Source of the DNA: DAOTXN01 sp034435435
GTDB taxonomy: Bacteria; Chloroflexota; Anaerolineae; S140-20
Length of the DNA stretch: 63,091 nucleotides
Direction: 5' to 3'
Assembly (NCBI GenBank): GCA_034435435.1
Contig: DAOTXN010000128.1
Span: forward strand, 1-63,091
Position numbers and translations under genes: made by a program. Shown here in pieces: positions 7,183 to 15,110 of the stretch. The notes below the pieces were generated by a model, which was given only the letters and a program-made list of their open reading frames with translations, was not told the DNA's origin and searched no databases. Each line of letters opens with the position of its first letter. Within the stretch, counting starts at the first letter, position 1.

Positions 7183-8841
7183 CTAAATTCTAGTCACCGG
7201 GCGGTACTCGCCCCATACGTCGCGCAACACGCCGCAGATCTCGCCCAGCGTCACATCGTTCTGGACGGCCGCGACGAACAGCGGCATCAGGTTTTCAGCG
7301 CCACCCGCCGCCGCCGCGATGCGCGCCAGCAGCTCACCGACACGCGCGCCGTCTCGCCGGGCGCGCAGCGCAGCCAGCCGCTCGCGCTGCTGCGCCTCGA
7401 TGGCCGGGTCCACCACCAGCCGCTCCAAACCGACCGAGGCCTCTTGGATGGTAAATTGATTGAGTCCCACGACGACCTGCTCACCGCGCTCCACGGCCTG
7501 CTGGTAGCGATAGGCCGCGTCGGCGATCTCGCCCTGCACGTAACCCCTTTCAATGGCGGCCAGCGCCCCGCCCATGTCGTCAATTTTGCGGATATAGTCC
7601 TCGGCGCGGCGCTCGATCTCGTCGGTCAGGCGCTCAATGAGATAACTCCCCGCCAGCGGGTCCACGCTGTCGGCCACCCCGCTCTCGCAGGCGATGATTT
7701 GTTGGGTGCGCAGGGCGATGCGCACACTGTCCTGGGTGGGCAGCCACAGCGCCTCGTCGCGGCTGTTGGTGTGCAGGCTCTGCGTGCCGCCCAACACCGC
7801 CGCCAGCGCTTGCAGCGTCACCCGCACCACATTGTTTTCGGGCTGCTGGGCGGTCAACGTGCTGCCGCCGGTCTGAGTGTGAAAACGCAGCATCATGCTG
7901 CGCGGGTCCTGGGCCCCGAAACGCTCGCGCATGATGCGCGCCCACAAGCGCCGCGCGGCGCGGAACTTGGCCACCTCTTCCAAAAAGTGATTGTGCGCAT
8001 TGAAGAAAAAGGCCAGGCGGGGGCCAAAATCGTCCACGGCCAGCCCGGCGGCGAGGGCCGCCTGCACGTAGGCGATGGCGTTGGCCAGCGTAAACGCCAC
8101 CTCTTGCACGGCGGTGCTGCCGGCCTCGCGGATGTGATAGCCGCTGATGCTAATCGTGTTCCACCGCGGGACGTGCTGGGCGCAATATTGAAACACGTCG
8201 GTGATGAGCCGCATGCTGGGTGCGGGCGGAAAGATAAACGTGCCCCGCGCCACGTATTCTTTGAGGATGTCGTTCTGGATCGTGCCGCGCAGTTGTTTTG
8301 GCTCGACGCCTTGCTCCTGGCCCACGGCGATGTACATGGCCAGCAAGATGGCCGCCGGAGCGTTGATGGTCATACTCGTGCTGACTTGGTCCAGCGGAAT
8401 CTGGTCGAACAGGGTGCGCATGTCCTCCAACGATGAGATAGCCACGCCCACTTTGCCTACTTCGCCCAGCGCCAGCGGATGGTCGCTGTCGTAGCCGATC
8501 TGGGTGGGCAGGTCGAAAGCGACGGAAAGCCCGGTCTGTCCCTGTTCCAACAGGTAACGGTAGCGGGCATTGCTCTCGGCGGCCGTGGCGTAGCCAGCGT
8601 ATTGGCGCATGGTCCAGTGGCGACCCCGGTACATGGTGGGCTGCACGCCCCGCGTGAACGGATATTCGCCCGGAAAGCCCAGTTGACCCATATAGTCGAA
8701 AGCGCAAGGCAGGTAGAGCCGCTCCAGCTCGATTTCAGAGCTGGTCTCGAAACGCGCTTTCTGCTCCGGGGAGCGTTTCAACGCCGGCCCCAGAGTTTCC
8801 TTTTCCCAGCGTTGTTTGTCGTTGAGCAAATTGTCCTCCAT
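7183..8841 (-). CDS. mcmA1: Methylmalonyl-CoA mutase, catalytic large subunit
   Basis: 552 residues, matching the separately encoded catalytic subunit of coenzyme-B12-dependent acyl-CoA mutases. The TIM-barrel domain includes TMYRGRHWTMRQYAG, GLSVAFDLPTQIGYDSDHP and the His-rich SGYHIREAGS loop. The Tyr in RQYAG agrees with methylmalonyl-CoA mutase; isobutyryl-CoA mutase has Phe there and 2-hydroxyisobutyryl-CoA mutase Ile. The C-terminal cobalamin domain is absent, so a small B12-binding subunit must be encoded elsewhere. I chose ATG 8841 over an upstream start because GGAGG lies 4 nt ahead of it. It sits downstream of the biotin carrier subunit in the same operon. Confidence 0.93.
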   Translation of the reverse strand: MEDNLLNDKQRWEKETLGPALKRSPEQKARFETSSEIELERLYLPCAFDYMGQLGFPGEYPFTRGVQPTMYRGRHWTMRQYAGYATAAESNARYRYLLEQGQTGLSVAFDLPTQIGYDSDHPLALGEVGKVGVAISSLEDMRTLFDQIPLDQVSTSMTINAPAAILLAMYIAVGQEQGVEPKQLRGTIQNDILKEYVARGTFIFPPAPSMRLITDVFQYCAQHVPRWNTISISGYHIREAGSTAVQEVAFTLANAIAYVQAALAAGLAVDDFGPRLAFFFNAHNHFLEEVAKFRAARRLWARIMRERFGAQDPRSMMLRFHTQTGGSTLTAQQPENNVVRVTLQALAAVLGGTQSLHTNSRDEALWLPTQDSVRIALRTQQIIACESGVADSVDPLAGSYLIERLTDEIERRAEDYIRKIDDMGGALAAIERGYVQGEIADAAYRYQQAVERGEQVVVGLNQFTIQEASVGLERLVVDPAIEAQQRERLAALRARRDGARVGELLARIAAAAGGAENLMPLFVAAVQNDVTLGEICGVLRDVWGEYRPVTRI

Positions 8842-8871
8842 ATCGCCTCCAATACCCAATATCCAATATCT

Positions 8872-9369
8872 TTACGTCATCGCCACCAACGGCTCGTGCT
8901 GCTCGACGCTCTGGCCGCTCTCCACCCGCACCTGGCTGACGACGCCGTCGCGGGGGGCCTTGAGCTCGTTTTCCATCTTCATTGACTCTAACACGACCAG
9001 CACATCGCCCTTTTTGACGGCCTGATCCACGTGGACCGGCACGTTGACGATCAGCCCCGGCATGGGGGCCTTGATGGCGATCTCGCCGCTGGGGGGGGCG
9101 AACCCGCGCGCGGCCTGGGCCAGCCGGCGCATGCGCTCGTCTTCCACACACACCCGATACAGCGAACCCTGCACCATCACCTCGTAGCAATCGTCGCGGG
9201 CTTCGACGATAGCTTCGAAAGAGGCGTTGCCCAGCAGCAACGAATAAATCGAGCTACCGCTGATGCTTTGAAAATCAACTTCCTCGCATCTGCCATCCAC
9301 GCACAACTCGCCCTGTTGGTTGATCTCGATCTCGAAAGTTTGCCCGTCAATCGTCGCAAAATATTTCAT
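8872..9369 (-). CDS. Biotin carboxyl carrier subunit of acyl-CoA carboxylase
   Basis: 165 residues. The C-terminal lipoyl/biotinyl domain (about 95-165) carries the biotinylation motif ESMKMENE with Lys131, and ends EPLVAMT. The N-terminal 90 residues resemble the BT-type domain that ties the carrier to the carboxyltransferase in propionyl-CoA carboxylases, but as a separate chain. It lies 33 nt after the biotin carboxylase gene and 30 nt before the mutase. It carries carboxy-biotin between the biotin carboxylase (9403-10914) and the carboxyltransferase (12299-13897). Confidence 0.9.
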   Translation of the reverse strand: MKYFATIDGQTFEIEINQQGELCVDGRCEEVDFQSISGSSIYSLLLGNASFEAIVEARDDCYEVMVQGSLYRVCVEDERMRRLAQAARGFAPPSGEIAIKAPMPGLIVNVPVHVDQAVKKGDVLVVLESMKMENELKAPRDGVVSQVRVESGQSVEQHEPLVAMT

Positions 9370-9402
9370 CTTTCACCCTTGGCTACTTTCCAGGAAGGTC
9401 CT

Positions 9403-10914
9403 CTAAATTCCCAGGTAGCGGCGCGTGTTCCACTTCCACTGGCTGCGCTGCTGGCCTTTGCCAGAGGTCTCGTTGCTCAAGCGCATCAACTGACCCGCCC
9501 GCAGGCTGTCCTGATGGGCCACCAGCGTGGCGACGATGGCTGCCAGGCGGGCCTGCTCCGGCGGCAGGTCTTCGCGCAGCGAAAAGCGATTTTCGACAAA
9601 CGTTGTGTCAATCTGCCCGGCCATGAAGCGATGGCTGTCCAAAATGCGTTGGTGAAGGGGGATGTTGGTCTTGATACCCATGATGCGATACTCTTCCAGC
9701 GCCCGGCGCATGCGCAGCAAGGCTTCGGCCCGCGTCTCACCCCAGCAGATCACTTTGCTGATCAGCGGGTCGTAATGGGGTGTGATCTCGAACCCTTCAT
9801 AGATGCCCATGTCCACCCGCACGCCGGGACCAGTGGGCAACGTGATGTCGTCCACGACGCCCGTGCTGGGCAGGAAATTATTGTACGGGTCTTCGGCGTT
9901 GATGCGACATTCGATGGCCCAACCGTTCACCCGCACGTCGTCCTGAGTCAGGGGCAACTTGCGCCCGCGGGCGATGCGCAACTGGGCCTTGACGATGTCC
10001 ACGCCGGTGACCAGCTCTGTCACCGGATGTTCCACCTGCAGGCGGGTGTTCATTTCCAAAAAATAAAAGTTTTTGTCCTTGTCTAGCAAAAACTCGACCG
10101 TGCCGGCGTTGACGTAATGGACCGCTTGAGCGGCCCGCACGGCGATCTGGCCCATTTTGTGGCGCAGGTCTTCGTCCAGGGCGATAGACGGCGACTCCTC
10201 GATGAGTTTTTGGTGGCGGCGCTGAATCGAGCACTCGCGCTCGCCCAGGTGGATCACGTTGCCGTGCTGGTCGGCCAGCAGTTGAATTTCGATGTGCCGC
10301 GCGCCCTCGATGACCTTTTCCAGGTAAACCGCGCCGTCGCCAAAGGCGGCCTCGGCCTCGCGCCGGGCGCCGCGCAGGGCCGCCTCGAAATCTTCCTGCC
10401 GCTCGACCAGGCGCATGCCTTTGCCGCCGCCGCCGGCGGTGGCCTTGATGAGCAGCGGAAAGCCGACGAAATCGGCGGCCACGCCCAAGGCGTCGTCGCG
10501 TAGGTCCAGCTCGGTGCCAGGCACGATGGGCACGCCGGCCGCCTCGACCGTCTGGCGGGCCGTCACCTTGTCGCCCATGGCGCCGATGGCCGTGGCGGGG
10601 GGACCGATCCACACCAGCCCAGCGTCTTGCACGGCCTGGGCAAAGTCGGGTCGCTCGGCCAGAAAGCCGTAGCCGGGATGCACAGCGTCGGCGGCGGAGC
10701 ATTTGGCGACGTCGAGCAGACGGTCTATGCGCAGATAGCTATCGCGGGCGGGCGGCGGCCCGATGTGATAGGCCTCGTCGGCGTAACGCACGTGCAGCGC
10801 CGCCCGGTCCACGTCGGAATAGACGGCCACAGTCTGCACGCCCAGCTCGCGGCAGGCGCGCACGATGCGCACCGCAATTTCGCCTCGATTGGCGATCAGG
10901 ACTTTGTTAAACAT
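9403..10914 (-). CDS. accC: Biotin carboxylase subunit of propionyl/acetyl-CoA carboxylase
   Basis: 503 residues, full length for a biotin carboxylase. The start MFNKVLIANRGEIAVRI is family-typical. The ATP-grasp core shows TAGGGGKGMRLV, IQLLADQHGNVIHLGERECS, EMNTRLQVEHPVTE and GWAIECRINAEDP. It uses ATP and bicarbonate to carboxylate biotin on the carrier protein. Gene order with a PccB-type carboxyltransferase, mutase and epimerase argues for propionyl-CoA as the main acceptor; acetyl-CoA use cannot be excluded. A toxin-antitoxin island separates it from the carboxyltransferase gene. Confidence 0.93.
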   Translation of the reverse strand: MFNKVLIANRGEIAVRIVRACRELGVQTVAVYSDVDRAALHVRYADEAYHIGPPPARDSYLRIDRLLDVAKCSAADAVHPGYGFLAERPDFAQAVQDAGLVWIGPPATAIGAMGDKVTARQTVEAAGVPIVPGTELDLRDDALGVAADFVGFPLLIKATAGGGGKGMRLVERQEDFEAALRGARREAEAAFGDGAVYLEKVIEGARHIEIQLLADQHGNVIHLGERECSIQRRHQKLIEESPSIALDEDLRHKMGQIAVRAAQAVHYVNAGTVEFLLDKDKNFYFLEMNTRLQVEHPVTELVTGVDIVKAQLRIARGRKLPLTQDDVRVNGWAIECRINAEDPYNNFLPSTGVVDDITLPTGPGVRVDMGIYEGFEITPHYDPLISKVICWGETRAEALLRMRRALEEYRIMGIKTNIPLHQRILDSHRFMAGQIDTTFVENRFSLREDLPPEQARLAAIVATLVAHQDSLRAGQLMRLSNETSGKGQQRSQWKWNTRRYLGI

Positions 10915-10952
10915 GATTTTCCTTTTTCTCCGACGTATCGTGGGGCATCGTA

Positions 10953-11177
10953 TCAGTTATTGATCGCGAGGCTTTTCAGCAACCGCTCCCGCAACCCGAT
11001 CAAGGTCAGCCCGACGACCTCTTGCTGCGCTTCATCGTAGCGCAAGATGATTCCCGCGCCAATGTCTACACCTACAGCCGGTTGAGGGTCTCCGACCGAG
11101 AGATATAACACGTCGGCCTCCTGGTCGTAATCCCAAGTGATCTCAGCCGGTCTTTTCAGAATTTTCACCGCTTCCAT
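10953..11177 (-). CDS. DUF2283-family small protein, candidate antitoxin
   Basis: 74 residues with the DUF2283 pattern WDYDQEADVLYLSVGDP, a central IGAGIILRYDEAQQEVVGLTLIG and a basic C-terminus. Members of this family often sit beside small toxins of the RelE/BECR type. Here the start codon lies inside the last codons of the preceding putative nuclease (13-nt overlap), preceded by AGGAG. That implies coupled translation and a toxin-antitoxin pair. The antitoxin role is inference from context; the family match is firm. Confidence 0.75.
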   Translation of the reverse strand: MEAVKILKRPAEITWDYDQEADVLYLSVGDPQPAVGVDIGAGIILRYDEAQQEVVGLTLIGLRERLLKSLAINN

Positions 11178-11482
11178 AGGGTTTTTCTCCTCGCAGATGG
11201 GCGGCGGGCCAGATACGCCGTCAGAACGAACCCGTCACTCGCGCCGCCTTCTTTATATGCCACCACCAGATGCTTGCTTGTCAATGGCGTTTCGGAGTAA
11301 AAGCGGATAGCCAGCAATTCACCGAAATCACCTTGCTGAACCATGTCCGGCTCTCCCACTGTTTCCAAAACCCGCTGGCGCTGGTTGTCCATCTCTGGGT
11401 GGCGGCGTACGATGTGTTTCCAGCGCTCCTGTGTCAGACGAATAGGTACATCGTTTCGGGAGTATACAGTGGTGTCCATCAT
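11165..11482 (-). CDS. BECR/RelE-like nuclease, candidate toxin
   Basis: 105 residues. It shows the pattern of the barnase-EndoU-colicin-RelE (PBECR-like) small nucleases: IRLTQERWKHIVRRHPEM near the N-terminus, LETVGEPDMV, a strand LLAIRFY, then LVVAYKEGG and FVLTAYLARRP. His in RHPEM and Arg/His residues on the strands are plausible catalytic groups, but I cannot assign them. ATG 11482 overlaps the stop of the upstream PIN gene (ATGA), and the 3' end overlaps the DUF2283 gene. A longer frame upstream was rejected because it runs antisense-like inside the PIN gene. Toxin activity is inferred. Confidence 0.65.
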   Translation of the reverse strand: MMDTTVYSRNDVPIRLTQERWKHIVRRHPEMDNQRQRVLETVGEPDMVQQGDFGELLAIRFYSETPLTSKHLVVAYKEGGASDGFVLTAYLARRPSARRKTLWKR

Positions 11483-11919
11483 CGAGATAGTTCTTCCGCT
11501 CTGTCCTGTAAAAGCTGCCAGAATTGCCGGGCGGAGAGAACTGGAATATCGCCGACCCGCTCCAAATCCAGCAAGTCCCGGTCTCCGCTCACCATCACGT
11601 CGGCCCGGCCGATAACGGCGCAGGCGATCACCCAATCGTCCGCCGGGTCACGGCAAATACGCGGCGCTGCATCGGGCAGTTCTACCAGCTCACTCAAGGC
11701 GGCCACCAAGGCCACAAACCGGATACGGGCCTCAGAGGTGTAGTAACGCTGCAAGCGAGGGTACTGTAGCACCCGGTCCAATTCCTGCAGCAGTGGCAGG
11801 GCCGTCAAGGGTATCCACTCGTTCCGGGCCAGGTAAATGTCAATCAGCTCGGACATGGGGGGGCGGTGGGAAATGAGATAACTAACCAGCAGGTTAGTGT
11901 CCACGACCGCCCGAATCAC
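11479..11919 (-). CDS. PIN-domain ribonuclease, candidate toxin
   Basis: 146 residues of the PIN_3-type 'putative toxin' family: first acidic residue in RAVVDTNLLVSYL, a central Glu in LLQELDRVL, Asp residues in CRDPADDWVIACA, and MVSGDRDLL near the end. Four conserved acids would bind Mg2+ or Mn2+ for RNA cleavage. It starts with GTG inside the antitoxin stop codon (GTGA) and ends inside the start of the next gene, so all are translationally coupled. The partner antitoxin lies immediately upstream. Confidence 0.85.
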   Translation of the reverse strand: MIRAVVDTNLLVSYLISHRPPMSELIDIYLARNEWIPLTALPLLQELDRVLQYPRLQRYYTSEARIRFVALVAALSELVELPDAAPRICRDPADDWVIACAVIGRADVMVSGDRDLLDLERVGDIPVLSARQFWQLLQDRAEELSR

Positions 11920-12212
11920 TGTTTGCGCGTCTCCCGGATGGCCTGCGTCACCAGCGCCGCCGCGTCATCCTCGGCCAGCGCCGCGCGGGCGCTGACCTCC
12001 TCGGCGATTTTCCGAAGCTCGGCCAGCCAGGCGGTGCGCTGCTGGCGGCGGGTTTGCCATTCTTTGAACCCCTCCAGGTCTTCGTAGGGAATGATGACCG
12101 CCTGCGGCGTGCCGTAACTCTGAATGACCACCGGCTCGCGTTGCATACGCACACGGTCCAACACTTCGCGCACGCGCCGCCGCAGGTCTGTGGATTGTAT
12201 GGTCCAGGTCAT
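11916..12212 (-). CDS. Phd/YefM-type antitoxin
   Basis: 98 residues. The N-terminal half (TIQSTDLRRRVREVLDRV, PVVIQSYGTPQAVIIPYEDLEGF) is a Phd/YefM DNA-binding fold; the C-terminal half is a charged helix that should wrap the PIN toxin. It heads the four-gene chain antitoxin, PIN, BECR-like, DUF2283. A perfect 17-bp palindrome overlapping its -10 box lies about 50 nt upstream, as expected for an autoregulated toxin-antitoxin operon. Confidence 0.85.
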   Translation of the reverse strand: MTWTIQSTDLRRRVREVLDRVRMQREPVVIQSYGTPQAVIIPYEDLEGFKEWQTRRQQRTAWLAELRKIAEEVSARAALAEDDAAALVTQAIRETRKQ

Positions 12213-12258
12213 AGGGACATCTCCTGCATCTCGATTAGCACAAACTGTGTCATATTCT

Positions 12259-12275
12259 TGTGCTATTATAGCACA
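12259..12275 (-). promoter_or_regulatory. Palindromic operator over the -10 box of the TA island
   Basis: TGTGCTATTATAGCACA is a perfect palindrome (8-bp arms, one central base). On the minus strand it contains TATAAT, a consensus -10, with a weak -35 candidate (TAGACG) 17 bp upstream. A repressor bound here would block RNA polymerase. This is the standard layout for autoregulation by a Phd-type antitoxin. Confidence 0.65.
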
Positions 12276-12298
12276 TCGAATAGGGCGCGTCTACTCTC

Positions 12299-13897
12299 TC
12301 ACAACGGAATATTCCCGTGCTTCTTGGGCGGGTTCTCGTCGCGCTTGTTCTGCAAGCTCTGCAAGGCGTTGATCAGCCGCGGGCGGGTCTCGCGCGGTTC
12401 GATCACGTCGTCAATATAGCCCCGCGCGGCGGCGACGAAGGGATTGGCGAACTGCTCGCGGTAATCGGCCACCAGCTCGGCCTTGCGCCCGGCGGGGTCG
12501 CTGACCCGCGACCCAAGCGGGTCGCTGACCCGCGACCCAAGCGGGTCGGCGGCCTCACTCAGTTCTTTGCGAAAGATGATATTCACCGCGCCGTCGGGTC
12601 CCATCACGGCGATCTCGGCGGTGGGCCAGGCCACGTTAAAATCACCCCGGATGTGCTTGCTGCTCATCACGCAATACGCGCCGCCGTAGGCCTTGCGCGT
12701 GACCACGGTCAGCTTGGGCACGGTGGCCTCGCAATAGGCGTACAGCAGCTTGGCCCCGTGGATGATGATGCCGCCGTGCTCCTGCGCTACGCCGGGCATA
12801 AAGCCGGGCACGTCCTCGAAGGTCAGAATCGGGATGTTGAAGGCGTCGCAAAAGCGCACAAAGCGCCCTCCCTTGCGCGAGGCGTCGTTGTCCAGCACGC
12901 CGGCCAGGAACGCCGGCTGGTTGGCGACCACGCCCACGGTATAGCCGCCCAGCCGGGCAAAGCCAACCACAATGTTGGGCGCGTAATGCTCATGAATCTC
13001 AAAGAATTCGCCGTGGTCCACGATCAGCCGGATGACCTCTTTGATGTCGTAGGGCTTGCTGGGGTCGTCGGGCACGACCTCGTTGAGCCTGGCCTCCATA
13101 CGCAGTGGGTCGTCGCCGGTGTCCAGGTAGGGCGGGCTTTCCATGTTGTTGGAGGGCAGGTAGCTGAGCAGCTCGCGGATCAGGAACAGGCAGTCGCCTT
13201 CGCTCTCGGCGGCCACGTGCGAGACGCCGCTGAGCGTGTTGTGCGTCATCGCGCCGCCTAATTCCTCGAACGTGACGTCCTCGCGTGTGACGGCTTTGAT
13301 GACCTCTGGCCCGGTGATGAACATGTGGCTGGTGTTTTTGACCATGAAAATAAAGTCGGTCATGGCCGGGGAATACACCGCCCCGCCGGCGCACGGGCCC
13401 ATGATGGCCGAAATCTGCGGGATGACGCCCGAAGCCATCACGTTGCGCAAGAAAATGTCGGCGAATCCGCCCAGGCTGACCACGCCCTCCTGGATGCGCG
13501 CCCCGCCCGAATCGTTCAAGCCGATGAGCGGCGCGCCGTTGCGCGTCGCCAGATCCATCACTTTGCAAATCTTTTCGGCGTGCACCTCGCCCAGGCTGCC
13601 GCCGAACACGGTGAAATCCTGCGCATAGACGTACACCAGCCGGTTTTTTATCGTCCCCCAGCCGGTGACGACGCTATCGGACAGGTACTTTTTCTGCTCC
13701 ATACCAAAGCCGGTGGTGCGATGGGTGACAAACATATCCAGCTCGCGAAAGCTGCCCCTGTCCAGCAGCAATTCGATGCGCTCGCGGGCGGTCAGCTTGC
13801 CGCGTTTGTGCTGGGCGGCGATGCGCTCTGGCCCGCCGCCCAGCCGGGCCTGGTCTTTCAATTCACGCAGGCGTTGAATTTTCGGGTCCAGGGTCAT
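12299..13897 (-). CDS. pccB: Propionyl-CoA carboxylase carboxyltransferase (beta) subunit
   Basis: 532 residues. Both crotonase-like halves of acyl-CoA carboxyltransferases are complete: SVVTGWG, LNDSGGARIQEGV, GPCAGGAVYSPAMTDF, VANQPAFLAGVLD, FEDVPGFMPG, VTRKAYGGAYCVM, and the terminal RDENPPKKHGNIPL. It transfers carboxyl from biotin to propionyl-CoA. ATG 13897 is preferred to a TTG three codons earlier because GGAGG lies 11 nt before it. Near residue 455 an in-frame 24-nt repeat adds about 16 residues (DPLGSRVS twice) not expected in the family. It lies on the surface side of the C-terminal helix region, so activity is probably kept. Confidence 0.93.
   Translation of the reverse strand: MTLDPKIQRLRELKDQARLGGGPERIAAQHKRGKLTARERIELLLDRGSFRELDMFVTHRTTGFGMEQKKYLSDSVVTGWGTIKNRLVYVYAQDFTVFGGSLGEVHAEKICKVMDLATRNGAPLIGLNDSGGARIQEGVVSLGGFADIFLRNVMASGVIPQISAIMGPCAGGAVYSPAMTDFIFMVKNTSHMFITGPEVIKAVTREDVTFEELGGAMTHNTLSGVSHVAAESEGDCLFLIRELLSYLPSNNMESPPYLDTGDDPLRMEARLNEVVPDDPSKPYDIKEVIRLIVDHGEFFEIHEHYAPNIVVGFARLGGYTVGVVANQPAFLAGVLDNDASRKGGRFVRFCDAFNIPILTFEDVPGFMPGVAQEHGGIIIHGAKLLYAYCEATVPKLTVVTRKAYGGAYCVMSSKHIRGDFNVAWPTAEIAVMGPDGAVNIIFRKELSEAADPLGSRVSDPLGSRVSDPAGRKAELVADYREQFANPFVAAARGYIDDVIEPRETRPRLINALQSLQNKRDENPPKKHGNIPL
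12495..12549 (-). repeat. 24-nt palindromic tandem repeat inserted in pccB
   Basis: Two perfect 24-nt copies (12495-12518, 12519-12542) and a partial third. Each contains the palindrome ACCCGC-GACCCAA-GCGGGT. The length is a multiple of three, so the frame is preserved. The encoded peptide (LGSRVSDP) interrupts the run between FRKELSEA and RKAELVADYREQF, which is continuous in relatives I know. This looks like a REP-like palindromic element that entered a coding sequence. Confidence 0.75.
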
Positions 13898-13918
13898 AGC
13901 TTCCAAGACCTCCAGGGT

Positions 13919-14320
13919 TTAGATAGCACCGGCCTCTTTGAGAAAAATCTTCAGTCTCTCTGCAAATCGCTCGGCGTCTTTAATAGCTTGCTGCGCTTTT
14001 TCCCGAGTAAATTCGGTCGAGTCGCTGTAATCGGCTTCTGTGCGGGCCTTGAAAGCACGTACAAGTATCTTGCCGTATTCGTCCTCAATCAGACCTGGCT
14101 TGACCAGGAATTGATTGAAAGCACCGATAACACCGCTGTGTTTGCTGCGAGATATGTCTAACGTCAATAGAACTGCCGTCGTCAAGACAAAAATGGCGTA
14201 ATAGGCGCGGCTGATAGCGATACGATAAGCGCCCTCAGCAAGAAGCAGGCGAGCGTATTTGAGGTCTTGGTCGCATTTTTCCAGGCGGATGCGGACAATT
14301 ACTCGTTGTGCGTCGTCCAT
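13919..14320 (-). CDS. HEPN-domain protein
   Basis: 133 residues, all helical, with the HEPN hallmarks AISRAYYAIFVLTTA, SRSKHSGVIGAFN and FKARTEADYSD. HEPN proteins paired with MNT nucleotidyltransferases form HepT/MntA-like toxin-antitoxin systems. The canonical RX4-6H RNase motif is not obvious, so toxin activity is uncertain. The start codon lies 22 nt inside the end of the MNT gene, showing coupling. The pair sits just upstream of pccB. Confidence 0.85.
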   Translation of the reverse strand: MDDAQRVIVRIRLEKCDQDLKYARLLLAEGAYRIAISRAYYAIFVLTTAVLLTLDISRSKHSGVIGAFNQFLVKPGLIEDEYGKILVRAFKARTEADYSDSTEFTREKAQQAIKDAERFAERLKIFLKEAGAI

Positions 14321-14664
14321 AACTTGATTCCCTCTTTTTCGATGTGCTCAATCAACGGTTCTCGGTGCCGTTCCATCCAGGCATATCGGTTAGAATCGAC
14401 AACCAGGTCAGACAGCACAACGTCATACTTGAGGTCAATCTTGTAAACGGCATCTTCGAGCTGTCGAAAACGCTCCCCATTTTTTTCCTCAAGGACGACA
14501 AACAGATCAATGTCCGATTCCAAGTCGTCGTCCCCCCGCGCCTTCGACCCGTAAAGAACCAGGCGCATCACCTGATTGGGATAGATCTGCTGTAGCCGCG
14601 TCGAATAGTCCTGGATGGCCTGCCATTCACGTTCACTGAGATGTCTGGGCTTTTCCGTTTTCAT
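14299..14664 (-). CDS. MNT-type minimal nucleotidyltransferase
   Basis: 121 residues. The DNA polymerase beta-like fold carries LVLYGSKARGDDDLESDIDLFVV, the GSx(A)RG...SDID signature with both metal-binding aspartates. In characterised pairs such proteins add AMP to the HEPN toxin and neutralise it. The gene overlaps the upstream membrane-protein gene by 32 nt and the HEPN gene by 22 nt. The active site appears intact. Confidence 0.88.
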   Translation of the reverse strand: MKTEKPRHLSEREWQAIQDYSTRLQQIYPNQVMRLVLYGSKARGDDDLESDIDLFVVLEEKNGERFRQLEDAVYKIDLKYDVVLSDLVVDSNRYAWMERHREPLIEHIEKEGIKLWTTHNE

Positions 14665-15103
14665 CTGAATCTCCCTTGTACACCCGCCGCAGCGCGGGCA
14701 AATTCAAGAACCCCCACACCACCAGCAGCGTGAGCAATGTGTGAACGATGGCAAAAGGCCACACCTGCCGGGCATAGTCGGCCCGGTCGAAAACGATGTG
14801 ATTGAGCCAGATGGTTCCGTGGTACAGGGTGACGGCGATGAGCGTCCCCCGGCGGCCCCAGGGCCGGAGTCGCCACAAGCCCATCGCGCAAGCCGCAAAC
14901 ACGACGCTCCAGACCAGGCTGGCCCCCGCCAGCAGCGGCATGGGCAGCGACGTGTGCAAGGCAGTCAGGGCGTCGGCCTGGCCCCAGGCCCACACACTGC
15001 GCAGCAGGTTCAGGCCGCTCCCAAAGAATAACACCGCCAGGCTAAAGACGGTTACGCGCCAGGGGCGTCTGGGATGAATTTTGGATGGGGTGTCGTGTGT
15101 CAT
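14633..15103 (-). CDS. Four-helix membrane protein, unknown function
   Basis: 156 residues with about four hydrophobic segments (near 16-40, 58-78, 86-106, 118-138), a basic N-terminus and a basic cytosolic C-terminus. I do not recognise a named family. It overlaps the MNT gene at its 3' end, so it may share a transcript with the MNT/HEPN pair, though the overlap may simply reflect compaction. Confidence 0.6.
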   Translation of the reverse strand: MTHDTPSKIHPRRPWRVTVFSLAVLFFGSGLNLLRSVWAWGQADALTALHTSLPMPLLAGASLVWSVVFAACAMGLWRLRPWGRRGTLIAVTLYHGTIWLNHIVFDRADYARQVWPFAIVHTLLTLLVVWGFLNLPALRRVYKGDSDENGKAQTSQ

Positions 15104-15110
15104 ATACCCG

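Noticed and set aside
7150..8436. 428-codon plus-strand frame opposite the mutase gene
   Set aside because: Antisense shadow of the methylmalonyl-CoA mutase with low-complexity His/Gln/Leu composition and no recognisable fold.
11483..11635. 51-residue N-terminal extension of the BECR-like protein
   Set aside because: It lies wholly inside the PIN gene and is Arg/Gly-rich. The ATGA overlap at 11479-11482 gives a better start.
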